Below, in pieces: positions 27,894 through 40,146 of a stretch of 64,000 nt of DNA. Made by a program: the position numbers and the translations under genes. How positions within the stretch are numbered: position 1 is the stretch's first letter; the number at the start of each line of letters is the position of its first letter. Source of the DNA: Microvelia longipes (lineage: Eukaryota > Arthropoda > Insecta > Hemiptera > Veliidae); assembly GCA_018340805.1 (NCBI GenBank), contig JACMZG010001908.1, positions 50,398,905-50,462,904 of the forward strand, in the 5' to 3' direction. The notes beneath the pieces were generated by a model, which did not search any database, had not been told where the DNA came from, and was given only the letters and a program-made list of their open reading frames with translations.

Positions 27894-28345
27894 AATAATC
27901 TAGTAAATGAAGCGAGCTTTTTCTTCTCCATCTCACGTACATATTTATAATAATCTAGTAAGTGAAGCGAGCTTTTTCTCCTCCATCTCACGCACATATT
28001 TATAATAATCTAGTAAGTGAAACGAGCTTTTTCTTCTCCATCTCACGCACATATTTATAATAATCTAGTAAGTGAAACGAGCTTTTTCTCCTCCATCTCA
28101 CGCACATATTTATAATAATCTAGTAAGTGAAACGAGCTTTTTCTCCTCCATCTCACGCACATATTTATAATAATCTAGTAAGTGAAGCGAGCTTTTTCTT
28201 CTCTATCTCACGCACATATTTATAATAATCTAGTAAGTGAAGCGAGCTTTTTCTTCTCCATCTCACGTACATATTTATAATAATCTAGTAAGTGAAGCGA
28301 GCTTTTTCTCCTCCATCTCACGCACATATTTATAATCTAGTAAGC
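27894..28345 (+). repeat. Minisatellite, 55-bp unit, about 8 copies
   Basis: Unit of 55 bp containing AATAATCTAGTAAGTGAAGC and TCTCCTCCATCTCACGCACA. Copies differ by only a few substitutions (CTT/CTC, GTAC/GCAC, AAGCG/AACG). No spacer-like unique segments, so not a CRISPR array. Confidence 0.93.
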
Positions 28346-28349
28346 GAAG

Positions 28350-29515
28350 CAAGCTCTTTTTAATGTACTTCAATTTATATTTTAGGAAACTTGCGAGTGA
28401 AGAGTTTACCTTGTTAACTTTTGCGACAGAAAAAATCTAACGTTGTTTTAATTTTCCTAGGCGTCAATGAAATATGTAACTGAATGCCATCATATTAAGG
28501 AATATTTAAGTATGTAATTCATAATTAATTGCATTGTGCATAATCTATCGGTATTTGCTACACAATCTATAAATTTCTTGACTATATTAATTTCTTCATA
28601 CATTCATGTCCGATCATATAGGTATTTTGTAACATAATCTATATAATTTTCATCATTATATTCCTATATGCATTCTAAACATAGTTTAAACATAATAATT
28701 ATTTCTATTATTTTCAACCAATCAATTTAGTCATAGTTTAAATTAAATGTAAATTTAGACTGAATAGAAACCAAGATATTAAATCAAATGTTTAAATTAT
28801 TTCCAACTTGAAAATGAAAGCTCCATATCGATTTAATTACATTTAAACAGGTAAAGTTTGGTTAATGTATTTGGACTTTGGATTCCCAAGTCAATCCAAA
28901 TGAGATTCCAAAGTCAATTCTACTGTATGTAAATATCAATTTCCCTACTATTGAGAGGGATTGAGTCAATATTGGGTCTCCTTGATCCACCCCGAACCTT
29001 CTCTCGATAGTTGTAGTTAAATTTTAGTTTCATTAATAATATTAGTTGTAATGCTTTGATCTTTAATTGAGTCTCTTAAAGTCTCCAGGATTTAAATATT
29101 TGCTTTTGATTTAGTTTGAAATTTAATTGAATTTTTGGCCTCAATTTGAGCAGAAGTGGAAAAATTAGTATAGCTACGACTTGGGTTAAAAGAAAAGGTA
29201 GTGACCTTGCCCAGAAAATGCACACTTTTACGTCCCTAAGGATGTATAATGCATTTATGGGGTTTGGTCGCTGGCTATATAAAAACCTAGGCAGACAAAA
29301 GTCAGATTGTTATTTCCATTGGTTAGATAGGAAAACAAAACCGGAAAGGTGCAATACTTTTTCCTATTTAACAAACTTGCTTACACCCCTCTACCCCCCC
29401 CCCCCTCAACTATCCAAATTCTACTTCTATATCCAAAATGAGAGTTATCTTCGTCAAAACAATTTGTTAAAATTTGAATGGAATTGAGAACAAGTGGAGT
29501 TAATCATATTTAGAA
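28350..29515. other. No gene recognised
   Basis: A short inverted repeat occurs near 28878-28925 (TTGGACTTTGGATTCCCAAG...GATTCCAAAGTC). A plus-strand open frame at 29146-29487 has no ATG start supported by context, contains a run of prolines from a C tract and resembles no family known to me. Not annotated as a gene. Confidence 0.5.
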
Positions 29516-29517
29516 AA

Positions 29518-29600
29518 GTCTCTCCACAAAAATAATTCTTTATTGGCAAAGCGCTTTCACCCTATCAAGAGACCATCATTAGTGCTTGTACAAATAAAAT
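29518..29600 (-). ncRNA. Half copy of the 12.85-kb palindrome with decayed hammerhead core
   Basis: On the minus strand: GCA, CTAATGA (core G changed to A), a diverged stem II, GAAAGCGCTT, TGCCAATAAAG. Stem I GCA/TGC and the palindrome AGCGCT survive. It ends CTCCACAAAAATAATT like the right arm at 13091-13175. Confidence 0.4.
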
Positions 29601-30144
29601 TTTGTAATTTTATTTGTTTTATTTTGGTAAATGTTTTTGATAAAATACCAATACTCTTATGAACTCTTATATTATGATTTATATATTATTTGTAATGAAA
29701 CTTTTTTATTATTAGTTGAAACTCAAAAGGAGGCTTAAATAGCATCTACATAGCATTTTTTAAGTTTTTGCCACATTTTTCAGCAAATAGGTAACGGAGC
29801 GAATATTAACTGCATTCTACTTAAAGATAATAACGTCCTGAGCAATTCGAGATCAATAACATTACATAGTCCTTTTAGATAAAGCACTTATTGTTTTTAG
29901 AAATAGTCGGATATAAACGAAAACCCCTTTTTTAGGGTGTTCTTACAAATTTTACTCTTTTGCTCCTAAACTAGGCAACGTAAACGTTGCAAAGACTGAT
30001 TTTGCTCTATTTAAACAATAGACCCCAATGTAAAATTTGATACCAATTATATTAAATAGTCCTTTTAGATAAAACACTTTTGATATATATAGCATAGTCA
30101 AGCATAGTTAATGTTCTCTGCATTACCCAGATTAAGAGCAGCAG

Positions 30145-30146
30145 AG

Positions 30147-30226
<80 letters not shown>

Positions 30227-30236
30227 TATATATATA
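30145..30236. repeat. (AT)n microsatellite
   Basis: Almost pure AT dinucleotide run. Just upstream, 29865-29900 and 30055-30090 share TAGTCCTTTTAGATAAA(G/A)CA as a short direct repeat. Confidence 0.9.
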
Positions 30237-30239
30237 GCC

Positions 30240-31850
30240 AAAAATAATATTTTTTTGTAATTTTTCATTATGTTCTGTGAGCTATAAGTCCCTTATCTAA
30301 AAATAATAACAAATGAAATTAGTTTCAACTTTTTCAGTAGAGTCAAGTGTGTAAGTGAAGCATAGAGAAGAATGTAACATTTATTGTTTTAAACAAAGTT
30401 TATTAGACTTTTGAAAAATGTATAAAATTGTTTGAATTGAGTAGAATATTTAATTTCATGCAGATCCACTTTAAACAAATGTAATGTTTTTATCAAGTGT
30501 TTGGACTAAATTAGTCTCGATGTATTTTAAAATATTTGGTTTTTATGTTATAAATTATGAGCAACATTAGCGAAAGATAAAAAAAAGAATTACGTGTTGT
30601 TCCACTGCTAATGCAATATTTGTGTCGTTCTAGCGGCTCGAAAAAAAACCTAACTATAGATTGGTTTAAAAATCACATTGTTTTTCCAGTTTTAAAATTA
30701 TTTAACCCCTCCTACATTTTCTAAAGGTTTTTGAAGGACTTCGCGAAATGTGCGGTGTGAGATAAATATTTGATAAGACTTTAAAAGAGAATTAACAGGA
30801 AGGGTAAGAGCTTTTTTTAGAGTGGTGAAAAAGTGCCAGATCATGTTTTTGGTTTTATTTTTTTTTTTTTGGTTGTTGAAATTTAAAGTGGGACGATCTT
30901 TCAAGGGGCGTTTTTGGAAAGGTACTTTTAATCATATAAGAGAGAAACCATTCAGCGCAGAATTTTGGCATAGAGCTCACTCAGTTCAGAGCTGAATTCT
31001 TGCAAGAACTAGAACAATATATATATATATATGTATGTATGTGTGTGTGTGTATAACAGTGGGTTAGAGGATAACTTTTGATCGCCTACAACTTGACACC
31101 TACCTTTAACTAGTCTCCATAGCCATTCCTTTTCCGATTTCTAGGAGTGCTCCTCGTTAGCTGATCATCGTGCATAGTCCTGTATTTATTTTTCTATGTG
31201 TTTATGTATATTTTGTCTTTATGAATAGAGTGTCATATGATCGCAGTGTGACTTTAGATTTCTTATTTAGTGAGGGACAGACTCAGAAAGCCCTTACTGT
31301 TTTTCTTCGAGTGTATATGTTTTTGCTTGTTTACAACCTGTTAGCTCTCCTATTATCTTTAATATTTGTTATTGTCACCTTTAATCTTTTGTATGTGTCA
31401 GCATACTACTCTTTATTGTCCGCATACGATTAGTTCTAGTTTCATCTTCTGTTTTCATTCTACTTCTACCTTATTGTACTATAGTGGTATCATCTCCTAT
31501 GATCTTTATATACCTGACATTTCTGTATGGCAGGTATGTACTTCTTAACTGTAGACTCTGGCGAGGGGAGCGTTAAAATAAAATCTCAAATTCGACATTC
31601 CTATGCTAATCACGGAGCTAGAATAAGGAGAATAAGGAGCTTATTCTTCTTGGTGGCGCGCCAGAAAAGTGAATTAAGTTTAGTGGTAGTGTTTTCAAGG
31701 ATAGGGTGTAGTGCCTGATTATATCCTACCTTTTTTGTTTCATTCATTTCTTTTGTATACTCCTAGATCTATGCAGGTAAGTAAAACTGCTGGAATTACG
31801 ACAACTACTAAAATATGTTATGATTAATATCCACGAACACCTGAATTGTT
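30240..31850. other. No gene recognised; T-rich tract
   Basis: 30240-31080 is ordinary AT-rich sequence with a short (AT)/(GT) run at 31018-31052. 31085-31780 is pyrimidine-rich on the plus strand and produces hydrophobic open frames (31170-31433) without motif support. It could be untranslated or retroelement sequence. Confidence 0.45.
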
Positions 31851-31854
31851 TGAT

Positions 31855-32467
31855 AATAATAATAATAATAATATAAAAAATTTCCACGATATCTTATAAA
31901 TAATTTTTTAAAGGTTTCTATTCATATGTGTGGACTCTCGGTAGGGGATGACCACTAGAGTGAGTGCCCAGCCTTTAGAAAAGACATTTTAGGACTTAGT
32001 TCACTTAATGCTCACACTACTATTAAATAAGAATTCATTTCTAAACTATATCGAAATATATAGAATTAAATTAAATTAAATTTATATTAGTTGAGTAACA
32101 TAAGAAGCTTGGAGGAGTAAATAATCAGTTAATTATTTTAAAAGTACTTTTAATTAACCCAAACTATATCTTTTATAACTTTCTCAAGATTCTTTTTAAA
32201 TTGTTTTTTATCTTGGAACTCTCTAATATTGGGAGGAAGCTGATTGAATAATTTTGGTGCAAAACAAAAAAAAAAAGAGTTTTGCCTCTTAGTAGTGTTA
32301 TAAGTGTTTTGATATATCAAAATATAGTAAAAGAAGCTATACAATTTAGCTATACACAGCTGGCCTTCCACCAAGGAGAAGAAGCTGATGATTGCCTCAC
32401 AGTTTGAATAAGGTTCTTTAGTATTGCCAACCTGGCCTGAAGGAAATATAGCTAATAACATGGCCAC
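31855..32467 (-). mobile_element. 5'-truncated non-LTR retrotransposon tail
   Basis: The minus-strand frame ending at 32150 has the C-terminal signature of LINE reverse transcriptases: TYNTTKRQNSFFF, then APKLFNQLPPNIREF and KKQFKKNLEKVIKD, the family's GPKLWNxLPxxIR...FKxxLK pattern. After the stop, about 280 bp of AT-rich 3' UTR runs to an (ATT)n tail at about 31855-31872. The catalytic domain is absent, so the copy is dead on arrival. CR1/Jockey/I-like clades are possible; not resolved. Confidence 0.72.
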
Positions 32468-32479
32468 ACATCGGTGATG

Positions 32480-33812
32480 ATGATCTGTATCCCCAAGTTT
32501 TTAAGTGGAATAATCAATTCTTTCGATCAACATTTCATACCATCATGATTTTTTTATGATCACATTACCATTTATTTAAAAGTCTATAAACAATGCCCAT
32601 AAATGGACCATCAAATATTGAACCCGTATTCATACTTCAGCTTAATGTCTTAGGAGGTGTAAAATATATGGGTCGGGCACACTTTCATGCGAACATAAAA
32701 AGCATCGGATAGCCAGGGTGGGTGAATTGTTTTACTTCTTGTTCTGTTACAATTTTTTTTTTCAAATAAGAAATTTTACTTTATAATGAATACCTCTTGG
32801 TGTGTATTTCCTCGTTTTGATATTTACAACCATTGACTGACATTATTGACTTTTGCAATAATAACTTGGACACGCAACAAAAACCTGTATGACCTTAATT
32901 ACCATAATACTGATGACCAGGTTCTACGTTTTGTGGATTTCATCTCAGGATCATCTCTTTTAAACGCATAAAGCAGACGATTGAATTGAACTCTTCACTT
33001 CTGTATATTATGTTTGAAGAAAATTATTCGTCTATACCTACGGAAGAATGCGTGTAAAATCAACAGCATGTAATTTTCCCTTTTTTTAACGCTTTTAAAA
33101 TATAACACGGTCGTTGTTACATCACCAAGAAACCGTCGCAGAAGACCAGACCCTTTGTCAAGCAAAATCTAAAACACAAATCAGAAGCATTGTACAGAAA
33201 CTATGAGACACTTGATACGACAAAACTTTAATCATGACTGGCAGCCCAACTATTTCCAATCAATTTCCCTAAACTTCGTTCCTGTAAACCTTTGATTGAT
33301 ATATATTAAATATTATACATTACAGAAGTCAAAATCATTAAAATTTCAACCTATGCATATACAAAGGCCCTTCCAGAGATGTAATAAATAATGGAGAGAC
33401 CAGTATAAGAATTAATCACTTAAAATGCAAAATACAGAGCACGATGCTAGACTTTATCTGACAGCTTGTAAACGTTCAAATTACCACCCATTCTATTTTA
33501 CTATGTGTTTTAAACATTCAGAACATAAAACGCATTCTATGGATGCATAGATTTGCTAGCAGTAAATCTAGTTATACCTGAATTTTAATTATGGAATTAG
33601 ATTATTATCTCTTTGCTTGCAAAATTTTATTATTTTATGTTCTTTAGTTTTTCACAGTTTTCCCTCTAAGAAAAAATATTATTCATATTAGATTTTTTTG
33701 TGTTTTTTCCTTAGTGCAGAACTAGATTTTAGGTGAACACGGCTTCAACTTAAAAGACAAGCTGCCAAGCACCTTGTATTTTATGTTTTTTTCTATATTA
33801 TACTTTCCACAT
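32480..33812. other. No gene recognised
   Basis: AT-rich non-coding stretch. Near 32705-32730 the words ATAGCCAGGGTGGGTGAATT resemble 8955-8980 and may be part of a dispersed repeat. No frame or RNA gene is supported. Confidence 0.5.
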
Positions 33813-33815
33813 TAT

Positions 33816-34242
33816 ACTGAGATAATGTGATGAAACTTGGCACGTACATTAGTCTGATATATGCATGCCAATTCTCAAACAGACCGCAACTTTTTTCGCG
33901 TTTTATGGTTTTTAGAAATTTTCACTGAGTTATTATTAAGGGTTAATGACGTCATAGAAAAATTGTTTTCCGGATAGCACAACTACATATACAGATCGAT
34001 TTTTGTACAAAGTTTCAACTTTATAGCATAAATACAATGGGAGCTAAGATAATAACAGACACACACACACTCACACAAATACGCATACACACCATATACA
34101 GACAGACAACTTTGTGAAAAACTTCTCAGGAGGTTTTAAAAACACCTGAAACAAATAATTCCGGTGACATCCTGGATTCGGATTTTTTGCAAACACAATA
34201 CTTTTCCCATATACCTATGGTATAAATGAGGAAAACAATAAA
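33816..34242 (+). repeat. R1 repeat, distal half
   Basis: From GTGATGAAACTTGGCACGTA through GGGTTAATGACGTCATAG, TAGCACAACTACATATACAG, a CA-rich stretch, and ACCTATGGTATAAATGAGGA. Followed, in opposite orientation, by the other R1 half at 34575-34880. Confidence 0.65.
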
Positions 34243-34574
34243 TTGTACGCACAATGCTAAAATTACGCCGGTTTACCACAAAAAAATAACAAAACACATT
34301 ATAATTCAATAATAAGGAACTGTCGGTTTTTATATAAATCTGATATATACTCTCCCTCACAGCACAGGCCACGCCTCTAGAGAGAGATATTCTCTAGATT
34401 AATTAATTAGCAGATTTAAAAATTGCGTAACTTATTAAATAAAGAGAAATTAAAAAAAAAAATGACTTATTTCTGCGGGAAAAGTATAGGATACAAATAT
34501 ATGCGTCAAATTTCATTCCATTATCTGCATTCGTTCATTTTTTTGTCGAATGTTTAGTATGCGTTTTTTTTAAA

Positions 34575-34880
34575 TGTTATAAATTGAAAAGAATTCAAGT
34601 TGAAATTTGATACAAGAGTGTACCTTTGCGTAACAAATAAGCATATAAGTTTGGTTTCAATACGGCAAGGGACAGTTTTGTTGGATCATAAATATTAAAT
34701 AGCATTGAGCGAGGTCAGTGAATGGCTGTGAGTCCGCTCGGAACACACAAGCGAATCGAGTTGTTGTATAAATTAAGTAATTTTTATATTTTGAAGACGA
34801 GTCAAAAGTAGGGAGGATAAGTGCAGGAAATTCGATGTGGTGAGGAAATGTTCTGAGATGCCCCGTACCCCATTTTTTTA
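34575..34880 (-). repeat. R1 repeat, proximal half, inverted
   Basis: Contains CAATACGGCAAGGGACAG, GGATCATAAATATTAAATAG, and ends GAGATGCCCCGTACCCCATT. With 33816-34242 it forms an inverted arrangement like 40294-42560. Confidence 0.6.
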
Positions 34881-34884
34881 AATA

Positions 34885-35480
34885 CGAAAGCGGATCTGTC
34901 ACCTCATTCTACTTTTTACATATAGTTTTAAAGGGATTCATCCAGTCGGTTTAGGATATTTTAACTAAAGCTTTAGAATAAAATCTAAAACATATTTCTA
35001 GTGAAGAAAAGAGTCTAACAGAATCATGCTTTTATCCTGATATTTAAAGAACAGAGTATGTTTAGGTACGGGGGCGAGGCGAGGCAGGGTAACTCTGCGG
35101 ATAAAGGGTTCCCTGTAAGACAGCAAAGGGAGGGTAGCTCTGGACCCCGAGTATAAGCAGATTGGAGAAGCGACAAAGGCGGCCTCCATCAAATATGCAA
35201 CAGCCTAAAAGGAAAAGGCTGAAAGGATAAGGGGAAATTTTTAGAGGGGTATTAGTAGTAGCGTCATTTGGTCGCGGAAAGCCTCTTAGTCTTTGAGAGT
35301 ATTAATTACACGTCTCATGAGACTGCTGTCACTCATTTTCATTCTAGACTGCTTTATCCTTATCTTTTATAGGATCAAGCTAATATGTTGATGTAAAACA
35401 TTCTTGCTAATAATCAAAAAGATGTAATGAGTCTTCATACTTCGCAAGCACAATGCTAAGATCTTTACACATAGAGATAT
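34885..35480. other. No gene recognised; GC-rich patch
   Basis: 35050-35200 is GC-rich (GGGGGCGAGGCGAGGCAGGG). An overlapping minus-strand frame (34998-35192) matches nothing I know. The rest has no feature. Confidence 0.4.
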
Positions 35481-35514
35481 GCCAGTATTATACTTCTACG
35501 AGTCTGAACGATAA

Positions 35515-35815
35515 ACGAATTGGAAGTGATAAACTACCACAGGCTGAAGCGATAAATAAACTGCAAGTGCTATACTGCCAAGGGCTGAGTTGTAAGTGCT
35601 ATACTGCCACGGGCTTAAACTGCGAATGAGTTGCGAATGTTATACTGCCAAGAGCCTAAACAAGGACTGAGTTGCAAGTGCTATACAGGCACAAGCCTAA
35701 ACGATGATTTAGTGGCAAGTGCTATACTGCCACGGGCCTAAACAAGGACTGAGTTACAAGTGTTATACTCCGTCAGGCTTAAACGATGAATTAATTGCAA
35801 ATGATATACTACACG
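35515..35815 (+). repeat. Degenerate minisatellite, about 41-bp unit, 6-7 copies
   Basis: Units contain GCAAGTGCTATACTGCCACG and CCTAAACAAGGACTGAGTT (or AAACGATGAATTAG). Spacing is about 41 bp with one or two indels. Substantially diverged between copies. Confidence 0.8.
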
Positions 35816-35819
35816 GAGA

Positions 35820-36850
35820 AAAATCTAGTGTAAAAGTAACGCGTTAACGTTTTGGTGCTACACGCTTCATGTGTTAATATATGAATAACACTAATAGTGT
35901 TAAGCGAAGAAAAGCTAGTGTTAATATTTTGCCGTGTTGCGTTAACACTGTTATTGTGGGGACAAACCTATTAGTGTAGGGGTTAGCGCAACCCGAAGGC
36001 TCAACCCTAAGGCTGACAACTCTAATAGTGTTAAAAATTTGCCTTTAAATTCAAGTTTACCCTAATTTTTAATCCTAGGAAGTGTTCTTATAACCCTATT
36101 TATGACTTACCCTAGCGTTAAGGATTACCTTAACACTTAAGGCGCGCGTGTTATCTCAACCTCAGACCCCAAAATTAGTGTTAAACGGACTATAAGCCCA
36201 AAATAAGGCAGGTAACAACACCTGTTAGTGTTAAATATACTCCAGTAAGTGTTTAATGGGCATTACAGCTAGTGTTAATTGTACTTGAGTAGCTCTTTAA
36301 TGTGCTTATTACGCCTAATTTAGTGTTACAATTGCTCTTATAAGAGTCAACAGGGACTTACTGCTAGTGTTCCCTGTACTTTAATCGCACATTTGTAGTG
36401 CCTATTAAGCCTAGTGGCGTTGGCATAACACTTACTTTAGAGTAAACATTATACAGATAGAAGGAATTGTTGCAACACGAAGGAGTGTCGTAAATACCAG
36501 CATGGGGTCCATGAAACTGTTCATTAGAGTGATGTTACTCTAGCCCATTGAGTGTAACACAATAGAGTTAATATTAATTACTTCGGCATAAGCTCATTGC
36601 GAGTTTAACTAACACTTGCTAGGTTTAAGTGTGGTGTAAGCATCGAGTTGATATTACTCTTACTCTAGTTATGTGAACCCTACAGGGTAACACATACACT
36701 ACTTTTAAGCTTTGAGTGACCTTGCCTAAGGTTTGAAATTACCCTTACTCAGGGTATTGAATACCCTTAAAGGGTTAACACATACTCTACTAGCAGGGTA
36801 TGATGACCCTGCCTAGTGCTGGCTTTACCTTTCATAGGTTTCAATTTAAA
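35820..36850. repeat. Region with recurring TAGTGTTAA words
   Basis: TAGTGTTAA or its close variants occur at least eight times between about 35865 and 36330 at irregular spacing, along with complementary TAACACTA forms. Further on, ACCCT/AGGGT words recur (36660-36800). Composition is higher in GC than the flanks. It looks like the decayed remnant of an element built of short internal repeats. No ORF. Confidence 0.5.
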
Positions 36851-36905
36851 TTACAACTAGTGTCGGGCCTGATCCTGGCTCTTGTGGATCAACCCTTGCT
36901 AGGCG

Positions 36906-37262
36906 GTGAGCGTACTCTCTTACTGTAACCCTACGGCTAGTCCGTTCTTACCCCAGACTAGGTTTTGTATAAGCCCTTGGATTAGGGCTCTATTGGATCC
37001 TTCTTGGTTTTGGTTGTACACTCCAATTAGGGATTACTTCTACAACCAAATTGGATTGATACAGCCCGGAAAAGCTGTCTCCATTTGGCTTGCTTACCGT
37101 TTTCTCAAAGGAGCCCTTCCATATACTCCTTTTCATTCATAGTGGTATACCAATAGTGAAACCAATAAGAACTGGTACAGTATTTACAAAGACCCTGAGA
37201 AAGCGAGCAGTGTATATGGAGAATGGAATGAGGAGAAAGAGGATTATTTTAAAAAAAAATAA
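36906..37262 (+). pseudogene. Coding-like remnant with one in-frame stop, unknown
   Basis: One frame reads through WIRALLDPSWFWLYTPIRDY, QPGKAVSIWLAYRFLKG, then a TAG at 37141, and resumes in the same frame with WYTNSETNKNWYSIYKDPEK and ASSVYGEWNEEKEDYF to a stop at 37262. The charged, aromatic C-terminal stretch and continuity across the stop suggest a former coding sequence. I do not recognise the family. No intron signals or start are identified. Confidence 0.3.
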
Positions 37263-37284
37263 TTAATAATATAATAATAATTTT

Positions 37285-37835
37285 ATTAATGTTAAAAATA
37301 CATTAGTAGATGTCACAATATTATACAACAATATACATATATACATAATTATTTGTTACATACAGAATATTCATTAATATTTACAAAGACATTCAATGAG
37401 TTGAATTGGTGAAAGAGGATAGGGAACTATCCTCTTTCACCAATCAACTATTTATTTTCAATTCATCTCAATTTCTTATATAAGTTCTTTTAAAAAGATA
37501 TTTAAAGATAACATTAGTAGATGTCACAATTATTATAAAAAAAATACAATATTATTTTGAACATATACAGAATATATAACATTAATATTTACAAAGACAT
37601 TCAATGAAGTTGAATTGGTGAGAGGATAGGGAACTATCCTCTTTCACCAAATTTAACTATTTATTTTTCAATTCATTCTCATTTCTTTTTTTAAGTTCTT
37701 TAAAAAGAGTATTTTAAGATACATTAGTAAATGTCACAATTATTGTAAAACAAAAATACATAATATTATTTGTTACTATATACAGAATATACATTAATTT
37801 TACTAAGACATTCTAATGAAGTATGATGTCTTAGT
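37285..37835. repeat. Tandem repeat, about 210-bp unit, 2.5 copies
   Basis: ACATTAGTA(G/A)ATGTCACAA recurs at 37300, 37511 and 37721. Each of the first two units carries a perfect-looking hairpin, TTGGTGAAAGAGGATAGG...CCTCTTTCACCAA (about 37407-37443 and 37615-37650). The third unit lacks it. Confidence 0.85.
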
Positions 37836-37849
37836 TTTTAGTTTCAATG

Positions 37850-39146
37850 AAGGTTTTAGTTCTACAATATTTAATTAAAATGATTAAATATTTTGTTGAT
37901 ATAAAGTAATAAAACTTTATGCTGAGGTTATGTAGTAGTTACCATCATTGCATGGGTAACATTAACAGGGCGACATTGGAATCACTGGTCAGAACGTATG
38001 TGCAACTATTATCTTCACAAGTGACTTCATATGCGTCAAAATGACTGTAGAAGCAAATATTCTTGTACTTTTTCACTATGAAGCAAATACGTTCATCCAA
38101 TAGTAACAGTGATATGGCATGTTTGGAAATTGTGGTTCACCCTCAATGTAACCAACAATAATTGGTTTGCCTCAATTTTAAATCTTGTACCTTTCATTTC
38201 AGCCCATGAATAACTTTTTATGGGGCTTTGAAGGACTACATCAATGTTGGTGGGTATTTACTTGATTTTAAACATCATTTTTGATGGACCTAATTGTAAA
38301 GTGCCAGGATTATTTATCCCAAGCTACATGTATTTATGAACCTGTTGCAATTGGGCATTTATTAGCTAGCTAAGAGGTACATTCTGCGATTTTTATAGCA
38401 GTTACGTAATCTCTTTAACTGTTGTGCTTCCTTCAAATCGCATACTCCAGATTTGTTTGAAGGGGCCCATAAGTTCAATAATGTGATGGTAATGAATTAG
38501 GAGATGGTGTTTGGGTTTAAGAGGAGTTTTGAATAGCGCTAAATATTGAGAGTGGTGGACCTGATTAGATCCTTTTAAATAATTTGAGCTACCAGGACAA
38601 AACGAGTCAGACAGAACACATGACTAGCTTCCTCAAAGTTAAGTAAAAAAGCCAGACATTGTCATTCTCTGGGAATCAAAGTCACGATTATTAAAGTAAA
38701 ATATTTAACAAAGGCATACATTTCAGAGGCTGACAATGATAATTGCCCCTTCTTCAGGCGTTGTAACTTAATAGCAGAAGGGCTTCGGTCACTATCAACC
38801 CAAAGTTGAAAAAATGTAACGGTTGTTGAGAGTTTTGAGTGTGAACAATTTGACTGAAATGAAATGGCCCAACAATTTGGCTCATTCTATCTACACACAC
38901 CTCTAATAAGTCATGCATGGCATCGACGAGTATATTTTGTAACAGTGGAAACTTGGGACTTCATTCCATTCACAGTACTCTTTAACAAAGTCTGTCATCT
39001 GACATTTCCTCACTGGTGGCCTCTTGAGTATAATCACTCTCCCTGCGGAGGCAATGTGCTCAATCCCTCTTCAACCATGGCTTGAGATTGTGATTTTGAG
39101 GCCACACAAAATCGACAACATTGGTTAAGCAGAGAACTTTCTACAT
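37850..39146 (-). pseudogene. Decayed transposon-encoded protein, interrupted by gap
   Basis: Minus-strand fragments in several frames. The best block, 38401-38535, reads LKPKHHLLIHYHHIIELMGP followed by FKQIWSMRFEG, then stops. The KPKHH-x-L-x-HY...GP...W-x-MRFEGKH pattern is typical of a multicopy protein found as numerous uncharacterised insect loci and thought to be transposon-derived. Downstream frames contain remnants such as QLQQVHKYM and GINNPGTLQLGP. Upstream (39000-39146) further coding-like pieces run into the assembly gap. Multiple frameshifts and stops mark it as a pseudogene. Confidence 0.6.
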
Positions 39147-40146
39147 NNNNNNNNNNNNNNNNNNNNNNNNNNNNNNNNNNNNNNNNNNNNNNNNNNNNNN
39201 NNNNNNNNNNNNNNNNNNNNNNNNNNNNNNNNNNNNNNNNNNNNNNNNNNNNNNNNNNNNNNNNNNNNNNNNNNNNNNNNNNNNNNNNNNNNNNNNNNNN
39301 NNNNNNNNNNNNNNNNNNNNNNNNNNNNNNNNNNNNNNNNNNNNNNNNNNNNNNNNNNNNNNNNNNNNNNNNNNNNNNNNNNNNNNNNNNNNNNNNNNNN
39401 NNNNNNNNNNNNNNNNNNNNNNNNNNNNNNNNNNNNNNNNNNNNNNNNNNNNNNNNNNNNNNNNNNNNNNNNNNNNNNNNNNNNNNNNNNNNNNNNNNNN
39501 NNNNNNNNNNNNNNNNNNNNNNNNNNNNNNNNNNNNNNNNNNNNNNNNNNNNNNNNNNNNNNNNNNNNNNNNNNNNNNNNNNNNNNNNNNNNNNNNNNNN
39601 NNNNNNNNNNNNNNNNNNNNNNNNNNNNNNNNNNNNNNNNNNNNNNNNNNNNNNNNNNNNNNNNNNNNNNNNNNNNNNNNNNNNNNNNNNNNNNNNNNNN
39701 NNNNNNNNNNNNNNNNNNNNNNNNNNNNNNNNNNNNNNNNNNNNNNNNNNNNNNNNNNNNNNNNNNNNNNNNNNNNNNNNNNNNNNNNNNNNNNNNNNNN
39801 NNNNNNNNNNNNNNNNNNNNNNNNNNNNNNNNNNNNNNNNNNNNNNNNNNNNNNNNNNNNNNNNNNNNNNNNNNNNNNNNNNNNNNNNNNNNNNNNNNNN
39901 NNNNNNNNNNNNNNNNNNNNNNNNNNNNNNNNNNNNNNNNNNNNNNNNNNNNNNNNNNNNNNNNNNNNNNNNNNNNNNNNNNNNNNNNNNNNNNNNNNNN
40001 NNNNNNNNNNNNNNNNNNNNNNNNNNNNNNNNNNNNNNNNNNNNNNNNNNNNNNNNNNNNNNNNNNNNNNNNNNNNNNNNNNNNNNNNNNNNNNNNNNNN
40101 NNNNNNNNNNNNNNNNNNNNNNNNNNNNNNNNNNNNNNNNNNNNNN
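39147..40146. other. Assembly gap, exactly 1,000 Ns
   Basis: A run of precisely 1,000 N characters, a conventional placeholder, so the true distance is unknown. Open frames crossing it are artefacts. Confidence 0.99.

Noticed and set aside
27894..28345. CRISPR-like array of regular repeats
   Set aside because: The repeats are contiguous with no unique spacers, in an insect genome.
29146..29487. 113-codon open frame
   Set aside because: No ATG at its start, runs over a C tract, no recognisable domain.
31170..31433. Hydrophobic 87-codon open frame as a membrane protein
   Set aside because: Lies in a T-rich tract where hydrophobic codons are expected by composition; no homology signal.
34998..35192. 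64-codon GC-rich frame as a gene
   Set aside because: Arginine/proline-rich translation of a G-rich patch; no splice signals or similarity recognised.
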